A stretch of DNA of 64,000 bases from Beroe forskalii (Eukaryota; Ctenophora; Nuda; Beroida; Beroidae): assembly GCA_011033025.1 (NCBI GenBank), contig WFMF01000234.1, positions 7,817 through 71,816 on the forward strand, given 5' to 3'. Of this stretch, positions 26,801-41,800 are shown piece by piece. The notes under the pieces are model-generated. The model ran no database searches. It had not been told where the DNA came from and worked only from the letters and a program-made list of their open reading frames with translations. Position 1 is the stretch's first letter. Each line of letters starts with the position of its first letter. Made by a program: the position numbers and the translations under genes.

Positions 26801-29800
26801 TCCAGGCTACGGACTGTTATCTCCCATCACAACGTTGTACAGGTTAGTGATTAGTCATTTCATCCCGTTACTTTTTGAGTGCTGGAAATGATTACAAAGC
26901 TGCACATGGGAAAATTACAACTCTCTCACTGTATTCAAATTCCATTCTTTGGGAACATAGTTGGATTGGACTTATATGTCATCAACGATCTTAATAGTTC
27001 TGAGTAGTATCAGAAAAATGAGTCGTTAAAGTTGCTAATCAATTGCTGTTATGGTAAGCGAGCGGTCTCTGGACATGGCCCTCGTCTTTCAGCTCCTAAA
27101 CTCTGAATTCATTAGTTTCATTGGTATCTCAATGACAAACGATCATCTTGATAATTTCTGAAGCATTTGTAAGAGCTATCAAATAGAAGAGTACATGACA
27201 CTCTTCTGCTGGGGTCGCTTTAACCTCTTCCTCTCTAACCAGTTCATGAGTTCAGTATACTCCGTGCTAGTGTCTGCTTTCTCCTCCTCCTCCTCCTCTA
27301 CTCCCCCACCCCTCCTATAACAGCACCCACACCACCACCCAGACACAGGGTACCCGTCCCTCACATTCCGCCACCTCCCGTACCAGCAGCACCCAGCCAG
27401 CAGCACCACCACCAACAACCCCACCACCGCTATGAACAGTGCCAGCTGTCTGTAGTCCTGGTTCTTGCAGACAGCCCGCCCCGTGCTGTCTGTCCCGCAC
27501 GTGTATTGCCCGTAGCAACGCACGCCCCGGCCCCCGAAGTGGAAGGAGTCGTCACGCGAGCACACCGGGTAACCCCGGAAACCCAACGTGCAGTGGTTGT
27601 AGGAGTTATCGCACGCTATGGTGATATTGGAGGACAGACCCCGGCCGTGGCAGGTCTGATCGTAGCAGTCCCAGATAGTAGCGGATAGGGGCCTTACAGC
27701 CGCTGAAAGCAGGATGATATGCAGGGTAACAGCACTGTAGTCTCTGGTCCTGTACAACATGATGGTGTCCCTCCTGAGAGAGAGAGCGAGAAAATAATGT
27801 ATACAAACGGTCAACAGAGAATCTAGCAGCGACATGTAACATATTCCGTACAGGGGAAGGATATTTCGGGAATTGAAATTTAAGGGCATATTACCTACGT
27901 CATGTTCTATAATAAAGTCTTAATGTGTGAATCACGTGATATGGCATTGACTTCTTACTTTATTAATTAAAAGAAGAGGACAGAGTTCCATACAAACTTA
28001 ACAGAATGATGCTATAAATGAAACTTTTCTTTGTTACTCTCGATCATTTATATTGAGCTAATGAGAGTAATTTGATTTAAATGCATTCAGCTCAAATTTC
28101 ATCGTCAATTATTAGCAAATATATACAATCAATGGTAATAATTGAAATTTAATTGATTGAATGCTAAACTAATGCAACTGCTAATTGATTCGAGTGTAGT
28201 TGAAGACTGTAGGGTTATTATTTATGGCATTGAGCACTTGCATTTAATGTATGCAGCCCGCCCCTAGAAAGTAACAACTTAACAACAAAAGTACGACTTA
28301 AAAGGAAACTCATCTTCCTCACTCATTACTATCCTGAATAATTACTAAATTACTGATAAACCCCACCAAAACACCACATGCAACAAACTTATTGTACTCA
28401 CTATACAACGTACTATACAAGGTTAATAAATATCACACTATATATATTTACCTGTATTTTCTATTTGGTTGCGATTTTGTAGCTCTCTTATCAGCTAGTG
28501 CTTATCAACTGTGTACTGCTGCCATACCTGCATTGTGTTCATTCTACCGTGTATATACAAGACAATATGGCATCGAATCGTCACCAAAATGACAGTGAAA
28601 ACGTGAAAGTCATCATTGGAAAACTCCTAGAAAAGGCTGCGTCGTCTGTCAGACCAGTCATTTCCAATTTTGACTATTTTCAATCACGAGCAGTCAACAT
28701 TCAGCGTTTTAATCAGTTCAATGTCACGTTACTCGAGAATTGTGCTGAGTTCTTGGAGATTGCTCTTGCGGATAAAGACGGTTACAAGATCTACACTAAG
28801 TCTGCCCTTGTTGGCCGCATTTACCTTGCGTTCATGGCTCTGATGCCGGCCAGGTGTGGTGAGTGTGGGGACGACTATTTGATCGATCATGAGCCAGAAG
28901 CTCAACCGTTTTTCACCTGTTTCAAGTGCTTTCAAGGATCTCACGACTGCGACAGAAACAGATTACTGCACCAGACTCTAGACGCGATGAATGCTCCGAC
29001 CGGTTTTGTTTGGCTCTGTGACACTTGTCACAAATCTCTTGACCCGATTGCACCTAGGAAACAGAGATCCCGTCACAATTCCGGAACGCTATCGTCTCAG
29101 GAAAGCCAGTCACTGGACGGTACATCTGACAGTTCAGAAGGAGGTCGGCAGAATGATGTCCTACACTCACCCTAGGTCTGTAACCAGTTCAGAGAGGTGC
29201 TGCAGGGGGAGAAAGGATGTAAGAAGGGCAAAAGACTGCAGATTCTCACCCAGATCTCTGCAACTGTGGTAGGGGTGGTTCATATTACAAAGACTGTTCG
29301 AGACACTCCTCGTGCTGTCAAGGAAACCTCCTCGAACTTCGAGCAGCTACTAAAGGGAAAAGGCCAGCAACAACAGCAGCAGCAACAAAATCGACAGATT
29401 TTTAGAGTTGCAGGGCAACTTAGTCGTGGTGGCGACCAAGTTAGAGCTATGGAGAGAAGTTGGATCAAGGTGCAGCCACGTGTCAACCAGTCGCATGCCC
29501 AGCTTCCGCTCCACATCCAAACACCGATGTACTGCTTGGCTCCTGCACCCGCATAAGGAATGATCAGGCTATCCCTTATACATCCAGGCTTCCTCATCCC
29601 TCCTACTTCTAAATGCGAGGAGTCTCAACCCATCTGCAAACAGTGCTGTGATGGAAGCTCAACGAGCTGACTGGTCATGTCGAGGAGAGACGTCAGTCTG
29701 GTCAGCTTTTCCCTTTTATCAATTTGCGAGGTCCTGGCTAAGTCTTACATCAGTGATGCTCAGCTCCAGGTCAGGATACCCACCTCTCACGGTGTGACCG

Positions 29801-32800
29801 CGACAAGAGGAATGGGGGGAGAGTCATGCTCTACTCCTTCTCATCTCCCCATCTCAGTTTCGAAAGTTTCGATGACGGTATGTGTCAGGGGCTCTACAAC
29901 ATCTACCCATCTGCTAAGCTGTTAGTGGCAGTTATCTACAGACCCCCAGATGCTACTCGCACCAGTTTTTCGAATCTTCTCGACCATCTGAGGTATGCTA
30001 TTGAAAACCTTCCAGGCACAGATTATGACATCTTCATTACAGGTGACTTTAATCTGCCTCAGATTGAGTGGGAGTCTCTCCAGGTTCAGAGTGGCGGAAC
30101 TTCAGAGTCAAACCTCTCAGCTCAGCGCCTATTGAACTTCATGGCTACTCATTTGCTCAGTCAGATGGTCACTGTTCCCACCAGGGAATCCAACACTCTC
30201 GACCTCGTTCTCTGCAGCAATGACAGACTGGTACTTGACGTCAAAGCTGAACCAACGGAGATATCAGATCACCACTTGGTGAGTGCCTTGTTATCATTTG
30301 TTCAGGAGCCATCGGGGATGCCTAGGCTACATATCTTGATGAGATGAACTTCAGGGCTTTAGACCTTTCTCAGGCTGATTTTTGTAACGCTCGACAAGAT
30401 TTTCGACACTGTACAGTGGAAAGAACTGAGAGATGCTAGCACTTTCGAAGAGTTTTCCCTTGTATTCCTCCAAACAGTGCTAGACGTGTGTCTGGCTAGC
30501 ATTCCCCAGAAACGACCTCCTACTGCTTGAAGCCTAAGGTGTACAACTCTCTCAGGAGGAGGAAGTCAGACTCAAGACTCGTCTTTCTGCGGCAAAGTGT
30601 GCTGGGGACCACACTGAGTTAAGCTACTTGAAGATGAAATTGGGTTAGTGTGCTATGAAATCAAGGAGGCTATCATACCATCTTGACAAAGGTGAAAGCA
30701 GAGCAGTGGAAAGAATAAAAAAGACTAATCCTAAGTTCTTTTTACTCATATGCTAAATCATTCTCCAAAGTTCAGCATAGTATTTTAGCCCTCACAGACA
30801 AGGCGAGGTGCTGGTTACTGAACGCAAAAGAACTTAACATCTTGCAGCAACAGTTCTATTTCTGTATTCAGTGACCAAACTGCCCCCAAATCAGATCCTG
30901 CTTTCACTCTACCACCGCTGATCAGTAACGATACAGAGCTTGTGGTTGCACTAGACAATATAGTGGAAGCTATATCCCGAGATAAAGCTCGACTCTGCTC
31001 CAGGGCCTGATAGGATACCTGCCGTTCTACTTAAGAAGTGTGCTTCTAGTTTGAGTGTCCCTATCCACCTTCTATGGTCAGAATCCATGTCCACTGGTAA
31101 AGTACCGAGCTTCACAAGAAAGGCTGGTTACACCACTCTTTAAGAAAGGTAGCAGATGTGAAGCTGCCAACTGCAGGCCTGTAACTCTGACGTCGTCATG
31201 TGGTGAAATTGTATGAGAGAGTGTCAGAAAACACAGTACACCATCTTGAATCCCAACAACCTGTGTAGGAAGCAACACGGTTTAGATCAAACAGGCTGTC
31301 TCACCTCAAATGCTTGACCATTTCGATGGTATATTCGAAGGGGCTAACAAATGGTAAAGACACAGATTCCATCTACCTGGACTATGCAAAAGCGTTTGAT
31401 AAAGTTGACTTGGAACTTCTCATCTCTAGCTTAGGAGATATGGGTTTCTAACAAACTTATAGAATGGATCCAGTCGTTCCTCACTGATCGAGATCAAAAT
31501 TGGTGGTTCTGAATAGTGTTCACTCAGACCTCGCTAAGGTTTTTGAGCAGTGTTCCTCAAGGAAGCGATGCTAGGGCCACTCCTGTTCATATTGTTCATG
31601 AATGACTTAGAACAAGTGTTTGGCTTCATCTAAGGTCAGCTTCTTTGCCGACGATATAGAGTTTCTAAACAGATTGGCTGCCTTGAAGACTGCTTGCTCC
31701 TTCAAGATGATCTGTGCAGAATTCTTCAATGGTCACAGGAAAACAACATGGAGCTCCATGAACAAAAGTTTGAGCTCTTGAATCACCTTCACTGCAGTAA
31801 AAGCTCCAAACTGAACTCCCTTTTGTTGCCAGGCAACGTATTTATAAAAGTTTCCGATGAAATTTTCTCAGTCAGTTGAACACGTCAAGGAATCTCCCAG
31901 GTCCGTGTAATCAAGTGATCTCAGCCTGGTCTAGGATCATTGGGAATATAGTATCAAAAACTTGAAGCTCTTTGTCTTGGGTGTTCAGTGTTTTCAAAAC
32001 TCATTGACAGAACTGTCTCATGTTGACTCTCTACAAGTCGCTAGTTAGAAGCACTCCTGGGTACTGTTGCCCACTGGAACCCATGCAAAGTTACTGAAAT
32101 CAGCTCTTAGAGGGGTACAGAGAACATTCACTAGTCAGATTGGTGGTCTGCAGCATCTCAACTATTGGGAAAGGCTTGCTGAACTGGGAGCTCATGTCAC
32201 TGCAGCTGGCAGGAACTATGTCATCTTGATGATGTGGAAGATCCTCCACAAAGTTGTCCCAAACTGTTGTGACATCACATTCAAAACGACACCAAGACAT
32301 GGTTCTGTAGCTAGTATTCCTCCACTGTCAAAAGTCTAATCGTCAGGAAATCAGGCAGCTGTATGACAGGTTCTTCTCAGTTCAAGGACCAGAAACTGTG
32401 GAACAAGGTGCCGGTTGATGTTAAAGCTACAAAATCGTTTGAATCATTTCAAAATCCTTTTCGTCGAAATTCGTTGCTTTGATACCAGACCCACCCTCCA
32501 GTCTCTGGTTACAGCTGCAGCTGGTCGAACTCATTGGTAGACTACACGCCATCGACCTCGAGGTGGTCGGACATCTGATGGCCCTTCTGACTGACGGATA
32601 AACTTCACCAAGTTACCAAGTTAGTTATATCCGTAGGCTCACAAATTACACTGAGTGCTTGAGTGGTATGGTTTATGAACGACAAACGTCTCAAGACTAA
32701 ATTCTGAATGGAAAATGATATAACACAAAAAACAATGAAGCAGCGTTGAGAATGTATATAAAATGTACAAATCAAATGTATAAAATGTACAATTTGAAAA

Positions 32801-35800
32801 GTCCAAGTTGTACAGATCGAAATGGTGGTGCTTAAGTACTCTCCGTGGAGGTACAACAGACACAGCACAAGGTGAGGTATCGTGAGTGAGCAGCAGAGTG
32901 TACAACTGTACAACACTGAACTATAACACCTGTTGTGTTATGAGATCTGTGAGCTGTAGCTCTTTTACAACTGTGTGCGTCTAATACCGTGCTGTTTCTG
33001 GCTGGTCATATAGTCGTCAGATGTCCTGCTAAATCATGATCATTGTCTTGTTTAGAAAAGTTTTCAGCTATGCTTCAAATTATAATGAACGCTCAATTGA
33101 GCAATGTTCCAGCTATAATAAAAAAAAAACCTTCACTTCTCCTCAGGATTATGCAATATTTTGTGAATCCCCTATACATCTTGGACTGTAAAATACTTAC
33201 CACTCCTGGTTGTGTAATGTGTAGGTATATTTTGTACATACATCTAACCCTGTATAGATACTTCTCCCAGGTCGTGTATCCGCGGAGGGAAATGCCAGCC
33301 AAGTTCCAGAACGTTCTGAAGATAGAGCTGGCCCAGGCCCTGCAGGAGCCCCTCTCCAAAGACAAGGAGTTCTGGGGCGGTGCCAAGACCCTGAAACAAC
33401 TTGCTGCAGGGAAGTACTTCGTGGAGGAGGGTGAGGAGGAGGCTAAGTGGCCTGAGGTCTTCAAAGAGATCACCTGTGAGTATTATTCCTGCATTTCTCA
33501 CACTTCTTGAACAGGAGAACTGGGAGAGTTTCTGTGATTCGGTTAATTTTAAAGGGGTTGGCAACTATAGAATCGACTAGCAGGAACGTGAAAATAATTA
33601 TGTTTTTATCAATTCTCACCTAGCATGTTACACAATGGAGAAAATCTCACCTCTCTATCTTAATTATTTCGCGAGTTATTGCGGTTTAAAGATTTTAGCG
33701 CGATGACGTCACTGTGGCAGTAACATGTTATTGCGCTGCGTTACATTACTGGTAAAACGGCTGTATCGTGTTTTAGGTGCTAATTCCTTTACGATTTAAC
33801 CAGATTTTTTATTTATTCATTTGATTCCTTGAAGTGTTGATCATCTCCGTTTGTCGTAGTTTTCTCAGTCTTCAGTCATAACACATACGTTATCTATATT
33901 AGTATATTATTCATAACTGGTGGTCAGGGGATCTGAGTAGACATATTACTTACTGTGCGTGAAACCCCTTTTATATTTGCTCATCACTTCTTAGCCATGA
34001 AAATACGCTTATCAAGACGAATAGGTTTTTGAAGTTTTAAATTTAAGAAGCCAAGGCCTGCTTTGAAAAATTGACATTAATGATGGGTCAAAAATGCATG
34101 TGCGATATAACAGATCCATGTACAGCTTTGAAGACAGTGTACTCGTCAGAAAACTATCTAGCAAGCCGTACAATACAGGAAAGAACAATGTATCGGGTCA
34201 TATGCAGTGACAATGGGGTTGGCAAGTATGGGAGCCCGGGAATAGGGGGAGGCAATAATGTTCCCCCTATTCCTGAAATCACACATAACAGCGACACCCG
34301 TACTCAGGCTTCCCCTTCATGTCTTCATATGGGATCACCTCTAATCACGGGCTCACCTATACACCACTCCCCTGAATCTAGGGCTCACCTGATTTTCCGG
34401 AGCTCACCTCTATACTCGGTGTCACCCTAACCAGACTCGCCTCATTGCCAAGCGTCACCATACGAGGCTCCACCTAATCCTGGGCTTCATCAATGCCTTG
34501 GCATAACCCCGATACAAGGGCTTAGCCTTACCAGACTCACCTCATTGCCGGGCTTCACCATAACAGGCTCCACCTTATCCTGGGCCTTACTGATATTTTG
34601 GACTAACTCTGAAATATGGGATCACCCAAACGAGGCTCGCCCTTACCTTGGGCTTCACCCTACCTGGCTCCACCTTATCCTAGGCTCCACCTTATCCTGG
34701 GCTTCACCATATCTCGGGTTCCCCCACACTTACTCGCACTCCCCTACCGACCGGGGCTACCCAATACTAACTCGGGCTCCCCCATACTAACTTGGGTTCC
34801 CCCATTCTAACCTTGGCTCCCCATACTAACTCGGTCTCCTCCATGCTAATATGGGCTCTCCATACTAACGTCCAGGGCTCCACCATACAAACCTGTGCTC
34901 CCCTATATTATTTGTGCACCTCAACCAACTCGGGCTCACCCACAAACTCGGGCTCCCCCATACCAACTCGGGCTCCCTCAAACTAACTCGACGCTCTGTT
35001 ATGGTGGAGCAATAATTTATACTAAATTATAGTACGTTCCCTCACTTTCACATGCATATTATACATGCTTATGCATTACTATCTTTCTGCTGACTCATTA
35101 CTATTGGTATTGGCCATCATTACACGCACATTGTTCATATGAAACTCGGCTGCGCTCGTCTAATATGCACTAATATGCATCTCAATGCTGTCAAATACTA
35201 ATAAAATACAGCATTAACCTAGTGATCATAGCGCTGGGTTGTGGTGAACTGCCACTGTGACGCAATCGCGCGGTAACATAAAGGTGCGATATCTCACGAT
35301 TGAGGGGCTTAGAAACATGGGATTTCACATTTTGTTTTCACAGTATTTATAGGTAAATTAGATAATAAAATATGGTACTTTTTCTGTAGTTGCCAACCCC
35401 TTTAAATGATTGGTTGACAAGCTTTGACAATTCTCTCAATCAAATATAATATTCAGTCAAAAGTTCAAAGAAAAATAATAAGCTTGATTAATCCATCAAT
35501 ATTATTCATTAACAATGAATTAGTACTTCACTCGAGGTTATATCGCATAGCTGTGTGCCAAGATCTTGAACGCACTACACTTCAATATTAAAGGTGCAGT
35601 CCGGGATATCGGCAAAAAATTAAAATTCCTAAATTTCCGCTCAAGTCATTAGTACGATGCCCAACATTAATCCTACAAACGGAATTCGAGTGAAGATAAT
35701 CGTATCATCGTCTAATTGGCCACTGAAGTTCGCGCGTGTGATCCTTGAGCAGCATCCGCCCGCTACACCCAGCTTACATTTCATGTATTTCCGTGTAGTT

Positions 35801-38800
35801 TCGTTGTTATTTTACCACTTCACATTGTTTCTTGTTTTATCTGTTTCGTTTTCAGTGCTTACACAAACATAGGAAAGTTGTGTGATTATTGGTTACTTGT
35901 TTCATGCAATTTACTTACTTTTAGAACCCACTAATTAGAACCCAATGTGGTCCATGAAGTATATTAGGCAATTTTCCCGAGCTTCTTTTTGTTACCTACT
36001 GCTCTTATTCCCATATCTACCCAATGTTTCCCGTTTCTCAAGCCTTTTCTGAAATTATATCTTTGCCAACTGCTCTTTTAAATCTAAATTCAAGTAAATG
36101 GCTATCCTTTTTCAGTCAAATTTGCCACAGTTCAGCCATAAGCCATTCAACACTTCAAATGCTCATGTCTACTGTGTATAACATAGTCTATCGTGATAGC
36201 CAATAGCTCAAATTCGGTACAATTTGAATCCGGCTAATTGTTCTGCCCTTAAACAAGGCTGCTCTGACAGTCTGACTTATCAAGATTTTCTGATAGCAGG
36301 TTATTCAGTCACTAACACTGGTCCGTTATTAAAGTTTTGCCATAATCAGAGCAGTATCCTGATGTCTACTGGCACTTGACAGTCCTACTGTTTTATCAGG
36401 AAATCTTTATTGTTATCCATTAGTTGTATTTACTGTGCCCAGACCTGATAGGAGAAAAATCAAAGCATCAATATAACTGCATATTTAGTACTTTACCAGC
36501 CAGATCAGAACTTTGATTTTGCCGTATTTGAATTCGATACTACCCTGGAAGCAAAATGCTCTTTACTTACTTGCTTAAAAAGACTGGTCTACTATCTTAC
36601 TATATATTTGTTGTTTCACCGTTCACTGGAGCCTGGTAGCAACCTCTGACAACAGTCTGCTATCTGACTATTGACCAGTCCATCATGATAACAGTCTAGT
36701 GCCTCATTGCCTCATTGAACTCCCTAGCTATAACTCTATAACCCGATATTTGGCGTACTGGCTGACATCTCGTGTTAATCAACAGCTTTTTTGACACCAA
36801 TCTATCATGACTGTGCTGCTAAAACAAGGATATATCGTTAAGACTGTGACTCTATGCTGCACTGCTACCAATCATCAGTGGGCTTCTCAATCTTCCAATG
36901 TCAGTTAGCATAACTGACCCTTATTGTGCTGCTGTTGCAAAGCAATTTGTATTGCGCGTCATGCCGGGACGCTGCTCAAGCGTCTGTGGGTGTAATTTGA
37001 TACGCTAATTTTAGCATGATCTAATTAGTTCCGACGCGCGAGACCCCGCTACATGTTGTTTATTCACGCCCCACTACCGATTTAGCTAAAGTTGTAAATA
37101 TCAGAATATCCCGGACTGCATAAATCTTAGCATCACTATCTCTCAAACATCTGACAAGTCTTCGTGTGAAGCTCTAAATGCTGGCTAAAGGACTGCGTCT
37201 TTTAAGTTAAACTAAACTATGGAACTACTCGGTATAGTAGCTCCTGTGATCTCTTAACTCTTCCTGCGTTGCGGGAAGAGTGATTTCGGTGGATCTTGCA
37301 CCAAGAAATTCATGGACAATGCTTAATGCTTATACTTACAACTTGAATATCATACTTACCACTTAAACCACTGCTTTAACTAACTTTTACTGACTTTTAA
37401 CTCAATCTTCGTATATTTATCTCTTCCCTGCACTATAACCAGCTGCTTCTAAAATCAGGTGGTGAGGAGGGTGGGTTTAACGCCGAGCCCCGAGAAGAGT
37501 ACTCCCTAGCGCTCTCTGCCCTGGGAGGCTGTGTCAACTACCTCCAGAAGTGCCTCATAGAACGACCCCTCCTCTCCCTCAAGCAGTTCCACCTCTTTTC
37601 TCCGGAGGAGTTCCAGATGAGGGCCGCCACCGACCTCTTCCCCCAGCCTCACCAGAGACTCGTGCTGGATAACGTGTCTATCACCAATCTGGAGGTGAGA
37701 GAACTGTGGTGGCTTAGTTTGTTGGATTGTTCAGCAAATTATACTCTGAATTTTTGGAAATAATAAATAAAATGAATCTCTCTGAATTTCATCATAGCGA
37801 ATTTAATTTCTGAACGCAAATTTTCTCAATTCAGACATGGCACAGAATAAGAGAATAGGTATGTCGCAAGATCGAGAAATCATTGACATTTATTAGTTTA
37901 TTTTCGGAAGTATTCACGATGATTTTGCACAAAATGTAAATCTCACGACATTTAGTTTCCAACGCCATCTCTCAAGCCTGAGTTAATAAACCTAATTCAT
38001 ACCCTAACCTTTGCGTGGGAATAAGATTATACTTCGCGTGCAGTTGATTATGTCAAGGTGAAGAGTACCTTCTCTTCACCGTCATACTATTCAAAAAGTA
38101 TTGAAGGTCTTTATAACTGACGTGGAACTGGGGATGTTCCAGATTCATTCTAAGATATTGTGACATCAGGTTAGATTTCTCGCAGATCCAATAACCCCCA
38201 CATTTTTCCCTATTCTTTTGAATCAAATTAGATTTACAGACGCTTGTCACCGGTCACCTGCGTTACCACTATTTACCTATTTATACTACTTCAACCCTCA
38301 GATACTACTGTCTTTGGAAGGGAAGCCTCAAGGTTCCCTCCTCAGTATCCTGGACAAGTGTGTCACTGCTGCAGGGAAGCGGTTACTGAGGCACTGGATC
38401 TGTGCGCCCCTCTGCCACCCTGGGGCAATCAACCGCAGGTTTTACTAATCATTTAGTTAGTTAAAAACAGTATAAAATTTCATATGTAATTTTACAAATT
38501 TTATCACATGTTATACACTGTTGTAACTGTCCTTATTATTGTCTTTCATTTTAGGTCATACCCAATCGTCAGTAGACAAGTAACAGTTGTACCAAATTCA
38601 GAGACTGTACAGCCAATGATTTTCATCCCGACGCTACTGTTACCGTACTATTTTGTGGAAAATTTTTTAATGTTGTCTCTGCTCAGTATTTAACTTTTTC
38701 AGTAACTGTGCAGCCAGACCAGTGTTTATTATTCGTGTTCTTTTCCGTGCCTCTTCATATCTTAGCCAATTTAATCTTATTCCACCCATTTTCTATTATT

Positions 38801-41800
38801 TTCATATTTCAGCACCGTTTATCTATTCCATTTATCATTATTTCCTATTCTTTTTCCAGTTCCATTCTAAAATAGACAGTAACTAGACCGTTCCTTTTTC
38901 CCTTCCGACTATCACTATCTTAGGGCCGTAACTCTTAAAAAACAACTCACCCTCTCAAAAAAATTACCCCTTGCCAACGGACTTCTTTATTAACCTTTTA
39001 ATTTATTTCCTTGTGTTTAAATCAAACGCTGTTTCTGTTGCTTGTTTGAGACGAATTTCGTTTTGGTCACACATATAGAAGATCAAAGACAAGCCTTGGA
39101 AAATAGCTGATGGGTTTAAATCCCGAAAGACCACTAAAGAAAAGCAAATAGGAAAAGGATGAGTGTTTTTAACGCATTTTTAGACCCCAACTTACCGAAA
39201 AAACATGTTCCGCGGTACATACCCCGGAACATATCCTAACTAAACAAAGGGCAATGATCAAATATTTTACAACATCAAGGAAAAGGATGAGTGTTTTAAC
39301 GTCACTTTTAACATGCAGGGGTTGGACAGATTTATTTTTTTTTTCTTCTAGACACCATTTCCTTGATGCTGCTATGCGATCCGTTGTTTGCTCTGACTAT
39401 ACTGGTTGCCTTGATCGGAGTTTGACTCTGGTGGCTTTGACTCTTGATGTTGTAAAATACCTAGTGATTTGCTTCAATTTTTAGAACTTAACCTCTTATT
39501 TTCTTATCTTATTTTTTTCTTTTAATATCTTTAATATCTACTTAGTACTCACTTACTGTGGGGGGGGGGTTTGCCGTCCTGGCCAGGACGGAAGTAATCA
39601 ATTTTCCCCTAGAACAGAGTAATTAATTTTGGGAAGGGTTAGCAGAGATTGAGTTTCATCGAGTATGTGCCCTGCGGCTTACGCCATGCACGCAATAACC
39701 TAAATAATCTCCAACTACAGCGCTAGATATTCTATGTTATTTTACCACTTTCAAAACTACTGTGTACAATCAAATTCAGATGACAAGTACAACGAGTAGC
39801 AACGAATCAGCTATTTCCTGCTTTCCTGTTAACATACCAGTTTTCTACTTCATTTAGAGTATCCATTTTTTTCGCCACTAGGTGCCGAAGTATCATTTGT
39901 GGAATCGTTTTGTCTATCTTTTGTCTATCTATCTATAAAAATATATTAATTAAATTTTGATGACGGGTGCATTAAATTACACTAGTTCTTCTTACTTATT
40001 AAGAACAAGCTAATAGACTGAAAATTATTCATTACATCAGGCAGTAAAATCGTTTATCCACTCATTTTTCTTGTCCGAACAACCAAAGCTATTCTCACGT
40101 ATAAGACTCAGGATAGTTAATTTCTTTTAATCCAGCCTCAAGATTACCGCATCGACGCAACACTATATCTCATGGTTCGCTACGTTTAAAGTATCTGTTA
40201 GGTGCCCTGACACAGTATGGAAATTATTAATATCTTTACTTAAGAATACTCTTAACGATGGGCACATTGGTGCAGTACTTCTTTTCGGCTTGCTATTATC
40301 GCTGTAATAATCTTCCACTCTACTTGATTAATGGGTTAAGGGCGTACGGGTAGGTTGGTAGGGTATTTTATCTCGAATTTCTCTGTCATTTATAATACTC
40401 CCTATGATGGTCATGGACATATACATGCAGGTGCAGCCTTTTTCCCGACTAGTTTTGCCAATATATCTTCAATTAGCATTGCTCAATAATCTGTTCCGAT
40501 ACTCCTCATGATGGGCGCAATGGCGCAGTATTTCATTGATTACTATAATGGGCATTTATAGCGTTTTTTCAGCATCTTCTTGATAATGATATACAGGGGT
40601 TGCATTGGCGTTGATATTCTAAACATTGACAAGCTTTTCCTACTTATCTTTTTCAATAGACTAGCTAAGTCAAATTGGTAGTATTTTCCAATTAATTCAG
40701 AAGATTATCCGGAAAACATTTTAAAATTACAATAACAACACGTCAGAAAACTACACTGGTAGTCTCCCCATGGATATGCCTGAACATGAATGACGAATGG
40801 GCACCCACAGTAGCTTGAGAAAATATGCTACGGGTGGTCGTGGAACTTTGGAATGACACAAAAACAACGAAGGACCAGATTGATTCTCTTAGACATCATA
40901 GAAGTAATGAACTCAGCTGACAATTGAAGCCTCGAAGAAGAGATATCGCACTTATTGCTTAGACTACCAATCTCAACGAGTATACCAAAAGAAATTAAGG
41001 AAATACAATGGAAAACAAAACAAAAACACAAATGAAAAACACAAACAAAATCACAAATCAACACAGTTTTGGTCGTCTGTTCTTAATTTGAACCTTAGCA
41101 TACCGTTCTCCCTACTTTATAGCTACGTCAAGTACCTATTTCTTCTAGAATTCTAATAATACCCTAGATTTCTCATAAGTTCACGGCCCATCTTGAAATA
41201 GATTGAAGTAGAGTAGGTTTACTTAGATTTTGTCTTGGACTTAAGGCATTCTTTTATAAGCAGTGCACTGTCGTGATAAAACCGCCTCATTATTAAATGT
41301 GGCCCGCCTTACTCTCTACATGATCATCACTTTCACTTGATAAATGCCATTATATTGGTTTTTCTAGTTTTGGTATGTTAACAGCTTCCTCTTCGATCTT
41401 TCTCTTTTCCCAGCTTCATCGTAATCAGAGACTGTCTGCCACTCTAGAGAGTGTGGCGACTCTCCAGGTAAGTGGTTCTCCTTTTCGGCATTGGATAACA
41501 CTCCTAAAATTCAACACAATGGGCGCAAGACGCAAGAAAAGGGAAGGGAACCGTTGTAAGGGGAGGAATTTTCGATAACTGTAGGAATACATATAGATGC
41601 AATGGGCGCTAAGACGCGAGAAACCTATTTAATTAAGAAGTATTTCAATATGGGGGAACCAACGAGGAATGGGGGAACAAATTGGGAAATAAAAAGGGGG
41701 TATAAAGATTGTCCGACGCTGTTTGACCCCCTCGCGGGGGCCAGACGACGTTTGACAATACAAGGAGAGTATTCCATAACCAAGCCCATTGCCCAAACAC

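Larger units (their letters stand above)
28498..32600 (+). mobile_element. decayed non-LTR (LINE) retrotransposon
   Basis: In order on the plus strand: ORF1 with a Cys/His zinc-binding module, an apurinic-type endonuclease segment, reverse-transcriptase motifs, and a C-terminal region (YKSLVRST.., then ..[15 protein letters not shown]) typical of LINE ORF2 proteins. Stops and frameshifts break ORF2 many times, so this copy is dead. Exact ends, tail and target duplication were not found. Architecture is most like CR1/L2/jockey-type elements. It lies in MSH6 intron 6, sense orientation. Confidence 0.85.

Noticed and set aside
33043..33564. 155-codon plus frame and its minus shadows
   Set aside because: The plus frame only reads through the intron into MSH6 exon 7 (33271-33475); the minus frames are shadows.
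34071..34986. Pro/Ser-rich frames
   Set aside because: Minisatellite inside the TTAA-flanked element.
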